Source: CAVVDY01 sp963819645 (GTDB taxonomy: Bacteria > Acidobacteriota > Terriglobia > Terriglobales > Acidobacteriaceae). Taken from it: a stretch of DNA of 64,000 nucleotides. The stretch spans positions 62,001 through 126,000 of the forward strand of contig CAWFWZ010000012.1 in NCBI GenBank assembly GCA_963819645.1, read 5' to 3'. A program made the position numbers and the translations under genes. Under the pieces are notes generated by a model. That model saw only the letters and a list, made by a program, of their open reading frames with translations. It was not told the origin of the DNA and did no database searches. Shown piece after piece: positions 17,085 to 29,134 of the stretch. Position 1 is the stretch's first letter. Every line of letters starts with the position of its first letter.

Positions 17085-17437
17085 TCAGGCACTGGGCTGC
17101 GAAAACAAAATTGTGTTTACGAATACGTTGGTTCTTGAGCCAGTGGTTAGATACTTGGCTTCGAACAGGACCCGAGTCGTGCGACCCCGGTAAACAACGC
17201 CCACTGGCAGCCGGTATCCTCTACCCGCAGCCATCCACGCATCGAGTTTTGCGTTTTTATCAACATGGGCGTTCTCCAACGCGAGCACTACGATCTCATA
17301 CTTTGGGCGCAGGTTGCAACCCGTAATGCGAACAATTTTTGCTGATTTTCGATAGCTTCCAACGACTTCTTACGGGGCGCCGATTGTGTCGTCGCGCCTG
17401 TCGTATACTTCTCGATTTGCCGCTCTGATATTTCATT
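17085..17437 (-). pseudogene. Possible small gene of unknown function, broken in two places
   Basis: Between tRNA-Cys and the VPS10-like gene the minus strand shows protein-like sequence in pieces: MKYQSGK from an ATG near 17437, then KYTTGATTQSAPRKKSLEAI and LFALRVATCAQ in a second frame, then YEIVVLALENAHVDKNAKL to the stop at 17085 in a third. Restoring one A in each of two A-runs (near 17410 and near 17302) would join them into about 117 residues. I do not recognise the product. It may be a decayed gene, a gene with sequencing errors, or chance. Confidence 0.3.
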
Positions 17438-17462
17438 TTCGTTAAAGGATGTTTAGCCTTCC

Positions 17463-20400
17463 ATGATGTTGAGAAGACTCGTCGCTCTCTTGTCGCTGAT
17501 CTTGGCTTGCCTCTATTCCGTGGCGCAATCGCCCATCCCTACTACCGCCCTCGGCGAAATGCACTGGCGCAGCATCGGCCCGCTGCGCGGCGGACGCACG
17601 CGCGCCGCGGTCGGCGTTCCCATCCGAGCCGAACGTTTTCTATATCGGCGCAGTGAATGGCGGCGTCTGGAAGACCACCGACTTCGGACGCACCTGGAAT
17701 CCCATCTTCGACGATCAGCCGACTGGTTCGATCGGCTACATCGTGGTCGCGCCGTCTGATCCCAATGTCGTCTACGTCGGCAGCGGCGAAGGATTGCATC
17801 GCCCCGATCTATCCGTAGGCGATGGCATATATAAATCCACCGATGCCGGCAAGACATGGACGCATCTCGGCCTGCGCGACGGCCAGCAGATTTCGCAGAT
17901 GGCGGTCGACCCGCGCGATCCCAACAAGTTGTTTGTCGCGGTGGCCGGGCATCCTTATGGCCCGAACAAAGAGCGCGGCATCTATCGCTCGACCGATGGC
18001 GGACAGACCTTTCAGGCGGTGCTCCAGAAGGACGAGAATGTTGGCGCCGCGGGCGTAGTCATCGATCCCACCGACTCCAATGTCGTCTATGCCACATTGT
18101 GGGAGGCGCGTGAAGGTCCCTGGGAGAACGGTGAATGGAACGGCACCAACGGCGGCATCTACAAGTCGACCGACGGCGGGCAGAACTGGCAGCAGCTCGG
18201 CGGCGGCCTGCCGGCCGGAATCGTCGAAGCTTACGTTAGTGTCTCAGCCAGCAATCCACGCAGATTGTTCGCTTCGGTTGCAACCGGCGAGAAGGTCGAC
18301 CTCTACCGCTCTGACGATGCCGGCGCGACTTGGGCCATCGCGACCAACGATCCTCGTCCCCGCGGGCGCATCGGCGGCGGCGACCTCTGTGTGCCCATAA
18401 TCGATCCTAAGAATCCCGACGTGATGTACGTCACCTCGACCGTGACCTGGAAGTCGGTTGACGGCGGCAAGACCTGGACCGGTTTTCGCGGCGCTCCCGG
18501 CGGCGACGACTATCAGAACATCTGGATCAATCCCAACGATCCCAAAACCATTCTCATCGCCAGCGATCAGGGCGCCATCATCACCGTCAACGGCGGCGAG
18601 TCGTGGAGCTCGTGGTACAACCAGCCGACCGCGCAGATGTATCACGTCGCGGCCGACAACGCGTTTCCCTATCGTGTGTGCGGCGGCCAACAGGAGAGCG
18701 GCTCGGCTTGCGTCCGGAGTCGCGGCAATGACGGCGAGATCACGATGCGCGAGTGGCACCCCGTCGCCGTCGAAGAATACGGATACGTCGCGCCCGACCC
18801 GCTCGACCCCGACCTCGTCTACGGCGGCAAGGTGACGCGCTATAACCGGCACACGACGACCGCGCAGAACGTGGCGCCGGTCGCGGGTCGGCCTCCTGAC
18901 TACCGAGTGGTGCGTACCGAGCCGGTGCTGTTCTCGCCGCTGGATCCACATCTCGATGTTCTTCGCCGCCAATACGCTGTGGACTACGCGCGACGGCGGA
19001 CAGACCTGGAAGCAGATCAGCCCCGACCTGACGCGCAAGACCTGGGAGATACCCGCATCGGTAGGCATCTTCAAATCGGAAAAGTCGGCTCAGCCTTCGC
19101 AACGCGGCGTGATCTACGCGGTTGCTCCGTCGTTCAAAGATGCCAATACTCATCTGGGCGGGCACTGACGACGGACTCATCTGGCTAACCACCGACGGCG
19201 GCGCTCATTGGAACAACGTCACTCCGCCCGAGCTGATCCCGTGGCAGAAGGTTTCGGTCATCGAAGCCAGCCATCATGATCCGCAGACGGCATACGCGGC
19301 CATCAACACGCTGCGGCTGGACGACCTGCATCCTTATATCTATCGCACGCGCGACTCCGGTAAAACCTGGACGAAGATCACCAACGGCATCCCTGACAAC
19401 GAGAATGTCAACGCGGTACGCGAGGACACGCAACGCAAGGGCCTGCTGTTCGCCGGGACCGAACGCGCTGTTTATGTTTCGTTTGACGATGGCGACCATT
19501 GGCAGTCGTTGCGCCTGAACATGCCGGTGACTTCAATGCGTGACCTTGCCATCAAAGATGACGACCTGCTGGTCGGCACGCACGGCCGCGGATTCTGGAT
19601 TCTGGACGATATCACTCCGCTGCGGCAGATGGATGTGCAGGTTGCATCGGCCAACGCCCACCTCTTTGAACCGCAGACCTCAATGCGCATCCGCTGGAAC
19701 ACCAACAGCGATACTCCGCTGCCGCCGGACGTTGCTTCGGCACAGAATCCGCCCGACGGCGCGATCATCGACTACTACCTGAAAGCCGATGCATCTGCCC
19801 CGGTGACGCTCGAGATTCTGGACAGCTCAGGCAAGCTAATTCGCAAGTACGCAAGTAACGACCCCGTCCCGCCGCCCGATCCCGAGCTGTCGATACCAGC
19901 TTATTGGGTCAGACCGCCGCAGGTATTGTCGGATAAAGCCGGCGTTCACCGCTTCCTGTGGGATGTGCATCTGCAGCCCGTTCCCGGAGTTAAGCCGGAG
20001 TATCCCATAGCGGCGGTCTACAAAAACACGGCTCCAGTGGCGACATCGCCGTGGGCCATGCCGGGCAAATACACGGTCGTGCTTACCGTCGACGGCAAAC
20101 GCTACACGCGCGATCTGACGCTGGTGATGGATCCGCGAGTGAAGACGTCGGTTGCGGACTTGCAGAAGCAATTCGATCTGTCTCACCAGCTTTATGAACA
20201 ATTCCTGCAAGTGCAACCCGCGGTCGATGAGGCGACGAAGCTGCGCGAGCAACTGAAAGCGCAGGCCGAGACGACCAAGGGAACACCGCAGGCAGAAAAA
20301 GTCGAGACTCTCAGCCAGAAACTAAACGCGCTGCTGGGAACAGGAGGACGATTCCGCCGCGGCCCGCAAACCGAGACGCTCAACGGGGTTCAGGGATCGC

Positions 20401-20633
20401 TTTTTATGTTGCTCTACACCATGCAAGAGGTTGACGCAGCGCCCACGCCGGTACAGACGAACGCCGTTCCGGCTGCCATCAAGTCGGCGCAGTCGGTGGT
20501 ACAGCGATGGAAGGAGATGCAGCAGAACGATGTTCCTCAGCTCAAATCGCAACTGAGAATTCGCGAGTTCCCGGCTGTTGCGCCTGATGGCTTCTCAAGC
20601 AGTGGGGTGACGGTGAATCGCGACGAGGAGTAG
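17463..20633 (+). CDS. Exported VPS10/sortilin-like BNR-repeat protein (three frame breaks)
   Basis: A secreted beta-propeller protein of about 1055 residues, often annotated as glycosyl hydrolase although no catalytic activity is established. The signal peptide is MMLRRLVALLSLILACLYSV. BNR/Asp-box repeats occur throughout: GGVWKTTDFGRTWNPIFDD, GIYKSTDAGKTWTHLGL, GIYRSTDGGQTFQAVL, GGIYKSTDGGQNWQQLGG, YRTRDSGKTWTKITNG. The C-terminal 300 residues form the family's beta/helical tail. Breaks near 17621 (AVGVPSEPNVFYIGAV), 18954 (LDPHLMFFAANT) and 19150 (KDANTIWAGTDDG) are each cured by deleting one base. Large families of these occur in Acidobacteria. Confidence 0.88.
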
Positions 20634-20644
20634 CCGCCAGCAGC

Positions 20645-20762
20645 TGTCATCCTGAGCGAGGAGTCCGCTGGCGGCGGACGACGAGTCGAAGGACCGTTAT
20701 CGCCGTATAGGGATCCGTCGACTGCGTTCGTTCGCTTCGCGATCTCCTTTCGTTCAGGATGC
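20645..20762. repeat. Dispersed repeat, family A, with inner hairpin and partial inverted copy
   Basis: TGTCATCCTGAGCGAGGAGT is followed by a GTCCGC-GCGGAC hairpin and GAGTCGAAGGACC; a partial inverted copy (CTTTCGTTCAGGATG) ends near 20762. It fills the space between two convergent genes. Confidence 0.65.
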
Positions 20763-20774
20763 CGACAATCCATA

Positions 20775-21065
20775 TCATCGCTCCAGCAGCGCCTCTGCAA
20801 TCTCTCGCCACTCCCCTTCCAACGACCCGTTGAACACCGGCCGCCCCGCTCGTCCATACCAATAGCGCGCGTTGTCCAGGTCGCCTTCCTTGCGATGCAG
20901 ATAAGCATGCACCCACGCGTGATCGGCCGAGTCGTGCTGCTGAGCGCATTCGTGTGCCTTCGTCCAATCTCCCTTGAAGTCCCACCACAATGCAGTCAAC
21001 ACAAGCGGTAACTCCGTTGGTGCTTCCTTCGCGCTGGTTGACTCCTGAAACTGCTCGAAATTCAT
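20775..21065 (-). CDS. Conserved hypothetical protein, 96 residues
   Basis: Soluble, Trp- and His-rich helical protein: LTALWWDFKGDWTKAHECAQ then AWVHAYLHRKEGDLDNARYW and a GRPVF turn. The spacing resembles one TPR-like helical pair. I recall similar proteins in soil bacteria annotated only as hypothetical. No signal peptide. It is convergent with the VPS10-like gene and divergent from tamA. The ribosome-binding site is weak, but the composition is convincingly coding. Confidence 0.65.
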   Translation of the reverse strand: MNFEQFQESTSAKEAPTELPLVLTALWWDFKGDWTKAHECAQQHDSADHAWVHAYLHRKEGDLDNARYWYGRAGRPVFNGSLEGEWREIAEALLER

Positions 21066-21205
21066 TTCAGCAGATTAGCTCTAGTCACTCGTTTACTGGA
21101 AGCGCTCAGGCCTGCAGCGTACAACGCAAACACAGGTTTTCTCACTCCAACTCAGGGCGAAGGCACGACTAACCAAACTTTTTTCTCCACCATGGGCAAC
21201 TCAGG

Positions 21206-24168
21206 ATGGGCGGTACTCTGCTGAGATCTTTCCTCTCTTTCGGACGCGTCAGCTGCGTGTCTGCTGCTTGCCTGTTGGGTGCCGCAGCTTGCGTCGCAGG
21301 TCCTGAACGATCAGCAGTTGCTCAGCTCTTATTTGGGGCAGAATGTCGCCAGCATCGAGGTTGCCGGCCAGCCCGACGAAACCTACGACAAGTTGCGAGA
21401 GGCCATCGCAGTTAAGCCCGGGCAGCCCTTGCGCCAGGCTGACATCGACGCCACCATCGCCCGGCTCAAGCAGCAGGCAAACATCTCAAACGCGAGCCTG
21501 ACCGTTGAGCCGCAGGCCAATGGCGTGCAGGTCACCTTCGTTCTGGAGCCGGCAGTCTATGTCGGCATGTACGAGTTTCCGGGAGCCACCAGCAAGTACG
21601 ATTACTCGCGCCTGCTCCAGGTGGCGTCTTACCCCACCGAGTCGCCATACTCCAACGCCGACGTCCGTCAGGCCGAGGACGCGCTCAGCAAATTTTTCCA
21701 GCAGGATGGCTACTTCGAATCGGAGGTCCGCGCCGAGGCGGTCATCGATTCCCCGCACAACCTGGTGAACGTGCTGTTCAACACCACGTTGGGTCGCCGC
21801 GCCAAGGTCGGACAGATCGAACTTGAAGGCGCCAGTCCGGACGAGACGGCATACCTTCGCGGCAAGCTGCATTCCTTCATGGCGCGCCTGAGAGCCAGCT
21901 ATCTCAAGCCGGGCATGACTTTCTCCCGATATCGTCTGAAAAACGCCACGCACTACATGGAAGAGGCGCTTACCAAACAGAATTACGCGACGGGCACCGT
22001 GAAGCTGGTCTCTGCCGACTACGATCCCGGCACCAATCGCGCCGATGTCACCTTCCACATCGACACCGGCCCGGTGGTTAAAGTGCAAACCGCCGGCGCG
22101 CACATAGGCCAGCGCAAGCTCAGGGACCTGGTGCCCATCTATGCCGCGAATTCCGCCGACACCGATCTGGTCAACGAAGGTGGCCGCAGCATTCAACTGT
22201 ACTTCCAGAACAAGGGCTACTTCGATGTGCAGGTTGCAACCAGGATCGAAAACACTTCCAACGGCAAGTTGATCACCTATGCCATCACCAAAGGCCAGAA
22301 ACACAAGGTTAAGGAAGTAGCGTTTGCCGGAAACAAGCATTACACCGACAAAGAACTGCAGGTGCAGGTGCCGGTTGAGGAAGCGCGCTTCTTCTCGCAC
22401 GGCAAGTACAGCGACAAGCTGGTGCGCACCGGCATGAAGAACCTGGAGGCCCTTTACCAGTCGGCCGGTTACTCCGACGTGAAAGTCATTCCCGACATCA
22501 AGCGCCAGGGCGGCAACATCGAGGTAGCCTACGACATCACGGAGGGCCAACGCGATGTCGTACACGATCTTCGTATCGAGGGAAATACCACATTGTCAGA
22601 GGCGCAATTCGCGCCCGCTGGCCTGCAGGCTGGGACCAGGAAAGCCCTACTCGCAAAAGCTTGTCGACGAAGATCGGAACCACATCCTGGCCCGATACCT
22701 CGCGCTTGGTTATCTGAGCCCGGGATTCACCGCGAAGGCCTCCGCGCCAAAGGGTCAACCGCACCAGCTCTCGGTGGTTTATCAGATCACGGAAGGCCCG
22801 CAAGTGAAGATCGCGCAAATCGTCACCGTCGGGCGCGACCACACGCGTCCTGAACTCATCGATCGCCAGGTCCCTTTTCATAGCGGCGAACCCATGAGCC
22901 AAAACGCCATGATGAAGAGCGAAGCCGAACTCTACAACCTGAACGTTTTTGACTGGGCGGAGATCGATCCCAAAGCGCCGGTTACGGACGCCACAAAACA
23001 AGACGATGTGGTTGTGAAAGTTCACGAGCGCAAGCGCAATTCCATCGAGTATGGATTCGGCTTTGAGGTCATCAATCGTGGGGGAAGCGTGCCTGGCGGT
23101 ACTGTGTTGGTGCCCGGCATACCACCGGTAGGATTGCCCAACAACTTCAAGACGAGCCAGCAAACGTTTTGGGGACCGCGCGGGCTGTTTGAGTACACAC
23201 GCCGCAACGTCCGCGGACGAGGCGAAAGTTATACGGTCACCGGTTATGCCGCGAGACTCGACCAGCGGGCCGGATTCTCTTATACCGATCCATACTTCCG
23301 CGGAACCAGTTGGAAGGGCAGTGCGCTGGCGAACATCGAGCACAACGCCGAGAATCCGATTTTTACAGCCCGCATCGGAAACATCGGCTATCAGTTTGAA
23401 AGGGCGCTCAACGCCAAGAAGACCACGAACATTTTCTTCCGCTACAACTTTCAATTAAACCGAATCAGCAATCTGCTGATTCCCGAGCTGGTGCCGGCGA
23501 ACCAGCTCAACGTGCGCCTCTCCACGTTGTCGGCGAGCTATATCCACGACACGCGCGACAACGTTCTCGACGCGCACCGCGGCTGGTACGAAACCGCAGA
23601 GTTCGACGTCAACCCGGCGTGGCTGGGATCGAATTTCAGTTTCGCCAAGTTCCTGGCACAGATCGCGCACTACAAGAACATTGGACATGGCATCATCTGG
23701 GCAAACAGTTTGCGCGTCGGTCTGGAGCAGGCCTATGCCGGCAGCGAGGTGCCGGTGAGTCAGAAATTCTTTACCGGCGGCGCCAGCACGTTGCGTGGAT
23801 TTCCTCTGAACGGCGCCGGCCCGCAGGAGACCATACCCGCCTGCGGCAATCCCAATGATCCATCCACCTGCGTCAAGATCACCGTTCCGCAAGGTGGCAA
23901 CGAGTTGTTGCTTATTAACTCGGAGCTGCGCTTTCCACTCGATTCCATCAAGAAGGGCCTGGGAATTGTCGCCTTCTACGACGGCGGCAACGTGTTCCCT
24001 TCCGTCGGATTCCACGATTTTGGCGCACTGTACACAAACTCCGTCGGACTAGGATTGCGCTACGCCACTCCGATTGGACCAGTGCGCATCGATGTTGGTC
24101 ACAACTTGAATCCGGTGCCTGGAATCCAATCTACCCAGTACTTCATCACCATCGGCCAGGCATTTTAA
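21206..24168 (+). CDS. Omp85-family outer membrane assembly protein, TamA/BamA type (two frame breaks)
   Basis: About 987 residues when repaired. An N-terminal hydrophobic leader (starting MGGTLLRSFLSFG, continuing CLLLACWVPQLASQ after a break near 21256) is followed by a long series of POTRA-like repeats (for example KVKEVAFAGNKHYTDKELQV, VVHDLRIEGNTTLSEAQF) and a C-terminal 16-strand barrel with the conserved GGASTLRGFPL loop and a terminal Phe (FITIGQAF). A break near 22635 is cured by deleting one A, giving LQAGPGKPYSQKLVDED. The next gene, two bases on, is tamB, which argues for the TamA role in moving or assembling envelope components. Confidence 0.88.
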
Positions 24169-24170
24169 TC

Positions 24171-27100
24171 ATGGCGTCGCGAAACTATTCGCTTATTCCT
24201 CCGGAGGGGCGTCCGCCCCAGCCGCCCATACCGATACGCCCTCTGCATCGTCATCACGGATGGCGCATTGTGGGCTGGATCGCAGGCATCCTGGTGCTGC
24301 TGGTCGTGGTCGTTTCGATTGCAGCAATCGTTGTCGTGCGCAGCGCACGCTTCCACGATTACGTATTGCGTACCGTGGACACCAAGGCCAGCGCCGCGCT
24401 GAACACTCCCGTTCACTTGCAGAACTTCGCGCTGCGTCTCTCGACGCTCTCGTTGGATCTTGTATGGCCTGACGGTGGAAGGCGCCGGGCCGGGAGCGAA
24501 CCAGCCGCTGTTGCAGGCTGATCACGGTTATTTCGACGTCAACGTAATCTCGCTCTTGCGCAAGCAGTGGTACGTCGAGGACATCACGATTGATCATCCG
24601 GTGGTGCAGCTGATCGTCGACCAGAACGGTAACACCAATCTTCCGACGCTCCCGCAAAGCAACAGCAACTCGAATACAAATGTGTTCGACCTCGGCATCC
24701 GTCACCTGCTGCTCGATCGCGGCGAAGTCTATGTCAACGACCAGAAGCTTCCGCTGTACGCCGATGTGCACGATCTGCATTTGAAGTCGAGCTACGATAC
24801 AACCGATGGCGGGCGATACTACGGCGACCTCGGCTATCGCAACGGCCAATTGAAGTATGGCGACTACGCGCCGATCACGCACGACCTCGACGCCCAGTTC
24901 GATGTGCGGCGATCAGGGATGGCGTTGAACAACGTGACGCTCACCACTGCGCCGATGACGGCGAAGTTGAACGCGACGATTCAGAACTATGCCAGCCCCA
25001 CTGCTCACGCGAATTATTCCATCACGCTGAACGGAGCTGAGCTGCGCCGGGTGATGAACGACCCCTCGTTGCCGTCCGGCGAAGTCCTGGTGAACGGAAC
25101 GGCTGACTACACGAATCAGCCGAACAAGGCTTTGCTGGATACGATTGCGTTGAACGGCGATGTAAGCAGCCGCGAGTTGCAGGTTCGAACTCCACAGCTC
25201 AATACCGCAATTCGCAATCTGGGCGCTCACTATCAGGTTGCCAATGGCGACGCTGCTGTACGCGACCTGCATGCAAACTTGCTCGGCGGGCTGATCACGG
25301 GACAGGCCACGGTGAGGGACCTTTCGGGCAAAGAGGCGGGACACGCCACGCTTGATCTGCACAACATTTCGCTGGCCGATGCCAGGTCGCTGGCGAATGC
25401 AGCTTCGCTCAAGCAGATTTCACTGCGCGGCGATGTCAACGGAAAGGTCGACGCTACATGGAACGGCGCGATGCAGAACCTGGTCGCGCGAGCGGATGCC
25501 GCGGTGAACTCCACGGTCGCGCCGGTCCAGGCCCAGACAGGGCAGACCATTCCACTGAACGGTGCCATCCACGCCATCTACAACGGTGCGAACAACACCA
25601 TCGCTCTCAACAACAGCTATATTCGTACTCCCGAGACGAGCCTCAACCTGAACGGCACAGTCAGCAATCATTCCGTATTGAAAGTTAATTTACAGGCGAA
25701 CAATCTGGCGGAGTTGGAAAACATTGCCAACGTCTTTCAAACGCCGAAACCCGGCCAGCCCGCGCCGACTCCACTCGGGCTAAGCGGCAAGCTCTCGTTC
25801 AATGGAACGGTGAGCCAGTCGATTTCCGCGCCTGAGATCGAAGGTCGCCTGAACGGAACCAACGTGCAAGTGCATGGCGCCACCTTCAAGGTGTTGCAGA
25901 CTGACGTCGATGCCAGCCCATCGCACGTGACACTGACGCACGGACTGATACAGCCTCTCCCGCAGGGCCAGTTGAATTTCAGCCTGCAGGCCAGTTTGCA
26001 TGATTGGTCGTTCACCCCGCGGAGCCCGATGGAAGCCAGCGTGAACGCGAAAAACCTTGCGGTCGCTCCATTGGTGAAGGCGGCCAATGTGACAACTCCG
26101 GTTTCGGGCACCCTCAATGCCAACGTCGATGTACACGGCTCCGAGGAAAATCCCATCGGCCACGGCAATGTCGCTCTGACCAATGCAAACATCGATGGCC
26201 AACCGATTCAGGCTTTGAACGTCGACTTCCAGGGAACAGGCGACGTCGTCAATTCGAACCTGCTGGTGCGCACCGTCGCCGGTAACGCAAGCGCGAAGCT
26301 GACCTACTATCCCAAGACGGAAGGCTACGACGCCGCGCTTGAGGCCACAGGCATTGAACTGGCCAAGCTTCAGGTACTCAGCGATCAGGACATAGGCGTC
26401 ACCGGAACGTTGAACCTGACTGCCAGCGGCCGCGGTACCTTCAAAGATCCGCAGGGTCAGGCGTCGCTGACCATTCCGCAGCTCACGGTCAAAGGACAGC
26501 AAATTTCCGCGCGTCAACCTGCAAGCGAACGTCGGCAATCACGAAGCGAATTTCAATCTTGCTTCCCAGGTCGCGAACACGCCGTTAACCGCGGATGGCA
26601 AGATTGCGCTCACCGGCGACTACGAGGCACAGGCGCGGCTCGACACGCCCGTCATTGCATTGCAACCGCTGCTCGCCGTATATGCGCCCGACGCAGCATC
26701 TCAAGTCAGCGGCCAGACCCAGGTTCACGCGACGTTACGCGGACCGCTGAAGTATCCCAAGCAGCTCGAAGCGCACGTCAACATTCCCACGCTGCAGGTC
26801 AAATACGGCCAGGTCGAAGTCGCCGCGGCGAAGCCGATTGTCGCCGACTACACCGCTGGCGTCGTCACCGTTCAGCCTACGACTATCCAGGGCACGGACA
26901 CGAATCTCAAGTTCCAGGGGCGTATCCCGATTACCTCGGATGAGCCGGCGCAGATCACTCTGCTCGGCAACATGGATCTCGCACTGCTTCACGTTCTCGA
27001 TCCTGACACCGCGGCCAGCGGCCAGGTGCAATTCGACATCAACGCCGCGGGGCGCACGGCGACCCAGGACGTCGAAGGCCAGATACGAATCGTGAACGCC

Positions 27101-28207
27101 AACTTCTCGACCGCCGACGCTCCGGTCGGTTTGTCCGAGGGCAACGGTCTTCTTGTGTTGCGCGGGACGCGGCTCGACATTTCGCAGTTCACCGGCAAAG
27201 TTGGCGGCGGCACGGTGACCGCTTCCGGCGGCGTGGTTTATCGCCCGTCGTTACAGTTCGACCTGGCGCTCAAAGGCAGCGACATTCGCATGCTTTATCC
27301 TGACGGCCTGCGCACCGATCTGGGCCTGAACCTCGCCATGACCGGAACGCCCAAAGCGTCACTGCTCAGCGGGCAGGTAAACATTTACCGGCTGAACTTC
27401 ACTCCCGACTTCGATCTCACTTCGTTTGCCGGGCAGTTCACCGGCACGTCCTCTCCGCCTTCGCGTGGCGGCTTTACCGACGACCTCAAGCTGAACATCG
27501 CGGTGCGCAGCCCGAACGAACTGAATGCCTACAGCCGAACCGTCAGTATCCAGGGCGATGCCAACCTTCGCGTGATCGGCACCGCCAACGACCCCGTCAT
27601 TGTGGGACGTGCCAATCTCACCGGCGGCGAAACCTTCCTGCTGGGCAATCGCTATGTCATACAGGGTGGGACTATCGCCTTTCTCAACACAACGCGCACC
27701 GAGCCCGTGCTGAATCTCCAGGTCAACACCACCATTCAGCAATACAACATCGCAATGCGTTTCGAGGGCCCGGTCGATCACCTGCACACCAACTACACCT
27801 CCGATCCGTCATTGCCGCCGGCCGACATCATCAACCTGATTGCTTTCGGCCAGACCCAAGAGGCGCAGGCCGCACAGGCGCAGCCGGGAAACCTCGGAGC
27901 CGAATCAGTGCTGGCTTCGGGCGTCACCAGTCAGGTCACGGGGCGACTGGAAAAGATTGCCGGCATTTCGCACTTGTCGGTCGATCCGGTGCTGGCACAA
28001 AACGGCAATCAAAACCCGGGAGCCGTTGTCACCATTCAGCAGCGCGTGACCAGCAAGCTGTATGTGACGTTTTCGACCAACGTCACACAGACCCAGGCGC
28101 AACAGGTGTTGGTGCAGTATCGCGTGAATCGCAAGTGGTCGGTCAGTGGAGACCGCGACCAGAACGGCGGCTTCGGCGTGGACGGCCGATATCACAAGGA
28201 CTTCTGA
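24171..28207 (+). CDS. tamB: TamB-like translocation/assembly protein, DUF490 domain (two frame breaks)
   Basis: About 1345 residues when repaired. It has an N-terminal inner-membrane anchor (IVGWIAGILVLLVVVVSIAA), an AsmA-like start and a very long periplasmic beta-taco region, and ends in the DUF490 domain (VIVGRANLTGGETFLLGNRY, PPADIINLIAFGQTQEAQAA). TamB-type proteins bridge the periplasm and are implicated in outer-membrane protein assembly and lipid transport with an Omp85 partner. Breaks near 24461 (LDLYGLTVEGAGP) and 26511 (QQISAVNLQANVG) are each cured by one-base deletion. It starts two bases after the tamA-type stop, so the two form an operon. Confidence 0.9.
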
Positions 28208-28228
28208 CGGCCCGGCAGGGTTTCTCGG

Positions 28229-28270
28229 TGTCATCCCGAGCGCAGCGGAGCGTAGCCGAGGGACCCGCAG
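28229..28270. repeat. Dispersed repeat, family A
   Basis: TGTCATCCCGAGCGCAGCGG continues to GCCGAGGGACCCGCAG. It lies between tamB and the TSUP transporter gene. Confidence 0.65.
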
Positions 28271-28356
28271 TTTGTGCGCACCGGCGAAACTTTTCTTTGG
28301 AGCCACAAAACTCGCCCACTTGCGCCGGTGGGGTATTCTAATTTCTCTTCACCCTC

Positions 28357-29133
28357 ATGAACCTCGCCCACGCCGGCTTGCTCTTTTTCGCTGCGGTGGT
28401 CGCCGGAGCCATCAACTCCGTCGCCGGCGGCGGCAGCTTTGTTTCGTTCCCCTCGCTGTTGTTCCTGGGCATTCCGCCGGTGAATGCCAACGCCACCAAT
28501 ACGGTCGCGCTATGGCCGGGACAGGTAGCCAGCATTGGCGCCTATCGTGCCGAACTTGCGAAATTGCCGTGGCGCAGCGTGACGCCACTGCTGATCACTG
28601 GCATTCTGGGCGGCATTCTCGGGGCCTGGGTCCTGCTCAGGACGCCTCAGAAAACCTTCATGGACCTTGTGCCGTGGCTGATGCTGATCGCAACTCTGAT
28701 CTTCATGTTCAGCGGCAAGATCACGCAGTGGGTGCGGCGCCGCGCAGCCGAACATCACACCACTGAATTCGCTACCGGCCGCGGCATCTTCATTCAGATC
28801 TTCATCGCGTTCTACATCGGATATTTTGGCGCGGGCGCGGGCATTCTTATTCTCGCCATGCTGGCGCTGCTCGGCATGGACCAGATTCACACCATGAACG
28901 CCCTGAAGGCGCTGCTCACCACCGTTTCGAACGGTGTGGCCATGCTGCTGTTTGTGCTGTCGCACGCGGTGTACTGGCCGGAAACCATCCTCATGGTCAT
29001 CGGCTCGATTTTGGGAGGATATTTCGGCGCTCACTTCGCACAGAAGACCAAGCCGGAAAACGTGCGGCGCATCGTGATCGCGATTGGCTTTGTGCTCGCG
29101 GCGTACTTCTTCGCCAAGCAGATCAGGTCGTAA
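28357..29133 (+). CDS. TSUP family transporter (TauE/SafE type)
   Basis: A 258-residue membrane protein with about eight hydrophobic segments in the two-repeat layout of TauE/SafE proteins: AGAINSVAGGGSFVSFPSLL in the first half and FYIGYFGAGAGILILAMLAL in the second, both with the Gly-rich motif of the family. Members export sulfite, sulfoacetate or other organosulfur anions; the substrate cannot be inferred here. It converges with the tspO-like gene. Confidence 0.87.
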   Translation: MNLAHAGLLFFAAVVAGAINSVAGGGSFVSFPSLLFLGIPPVNANATNTVALWPGQVASIGAYRAELAKLPWRSVTPLLITGILGGILGAWVLLRTPQKTFMDLVPWLMLIATLIFMFSGKITQWVRRRAAEHHTTEFATGRGIFIQIFIAFYIGYFGAGAGILILAMLALLGMDQIHTMNALKALLTTVSNGVAMLLFVLSHAVYWPETILMVIGSILGGYFGAHFAQKTKPENVRRIVIAIGFVLAAYFFAKQIRS

Positions 29134-29134
29134 T

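Noticed and set aside
20240..20570. Short minus-strand frames inside the 3' part of the VPS10-like gene
   Set aside because: They are out of phase with clear coding sequence of the plus-strand gene.
17463..20633. Programmed frameshifting or true pseudogenes
   Set aside because: Breaks lie at ordinary sequences without slippery sites or stimulators, affect unrelated and essential genes equally, and almost all are single-base insertions.
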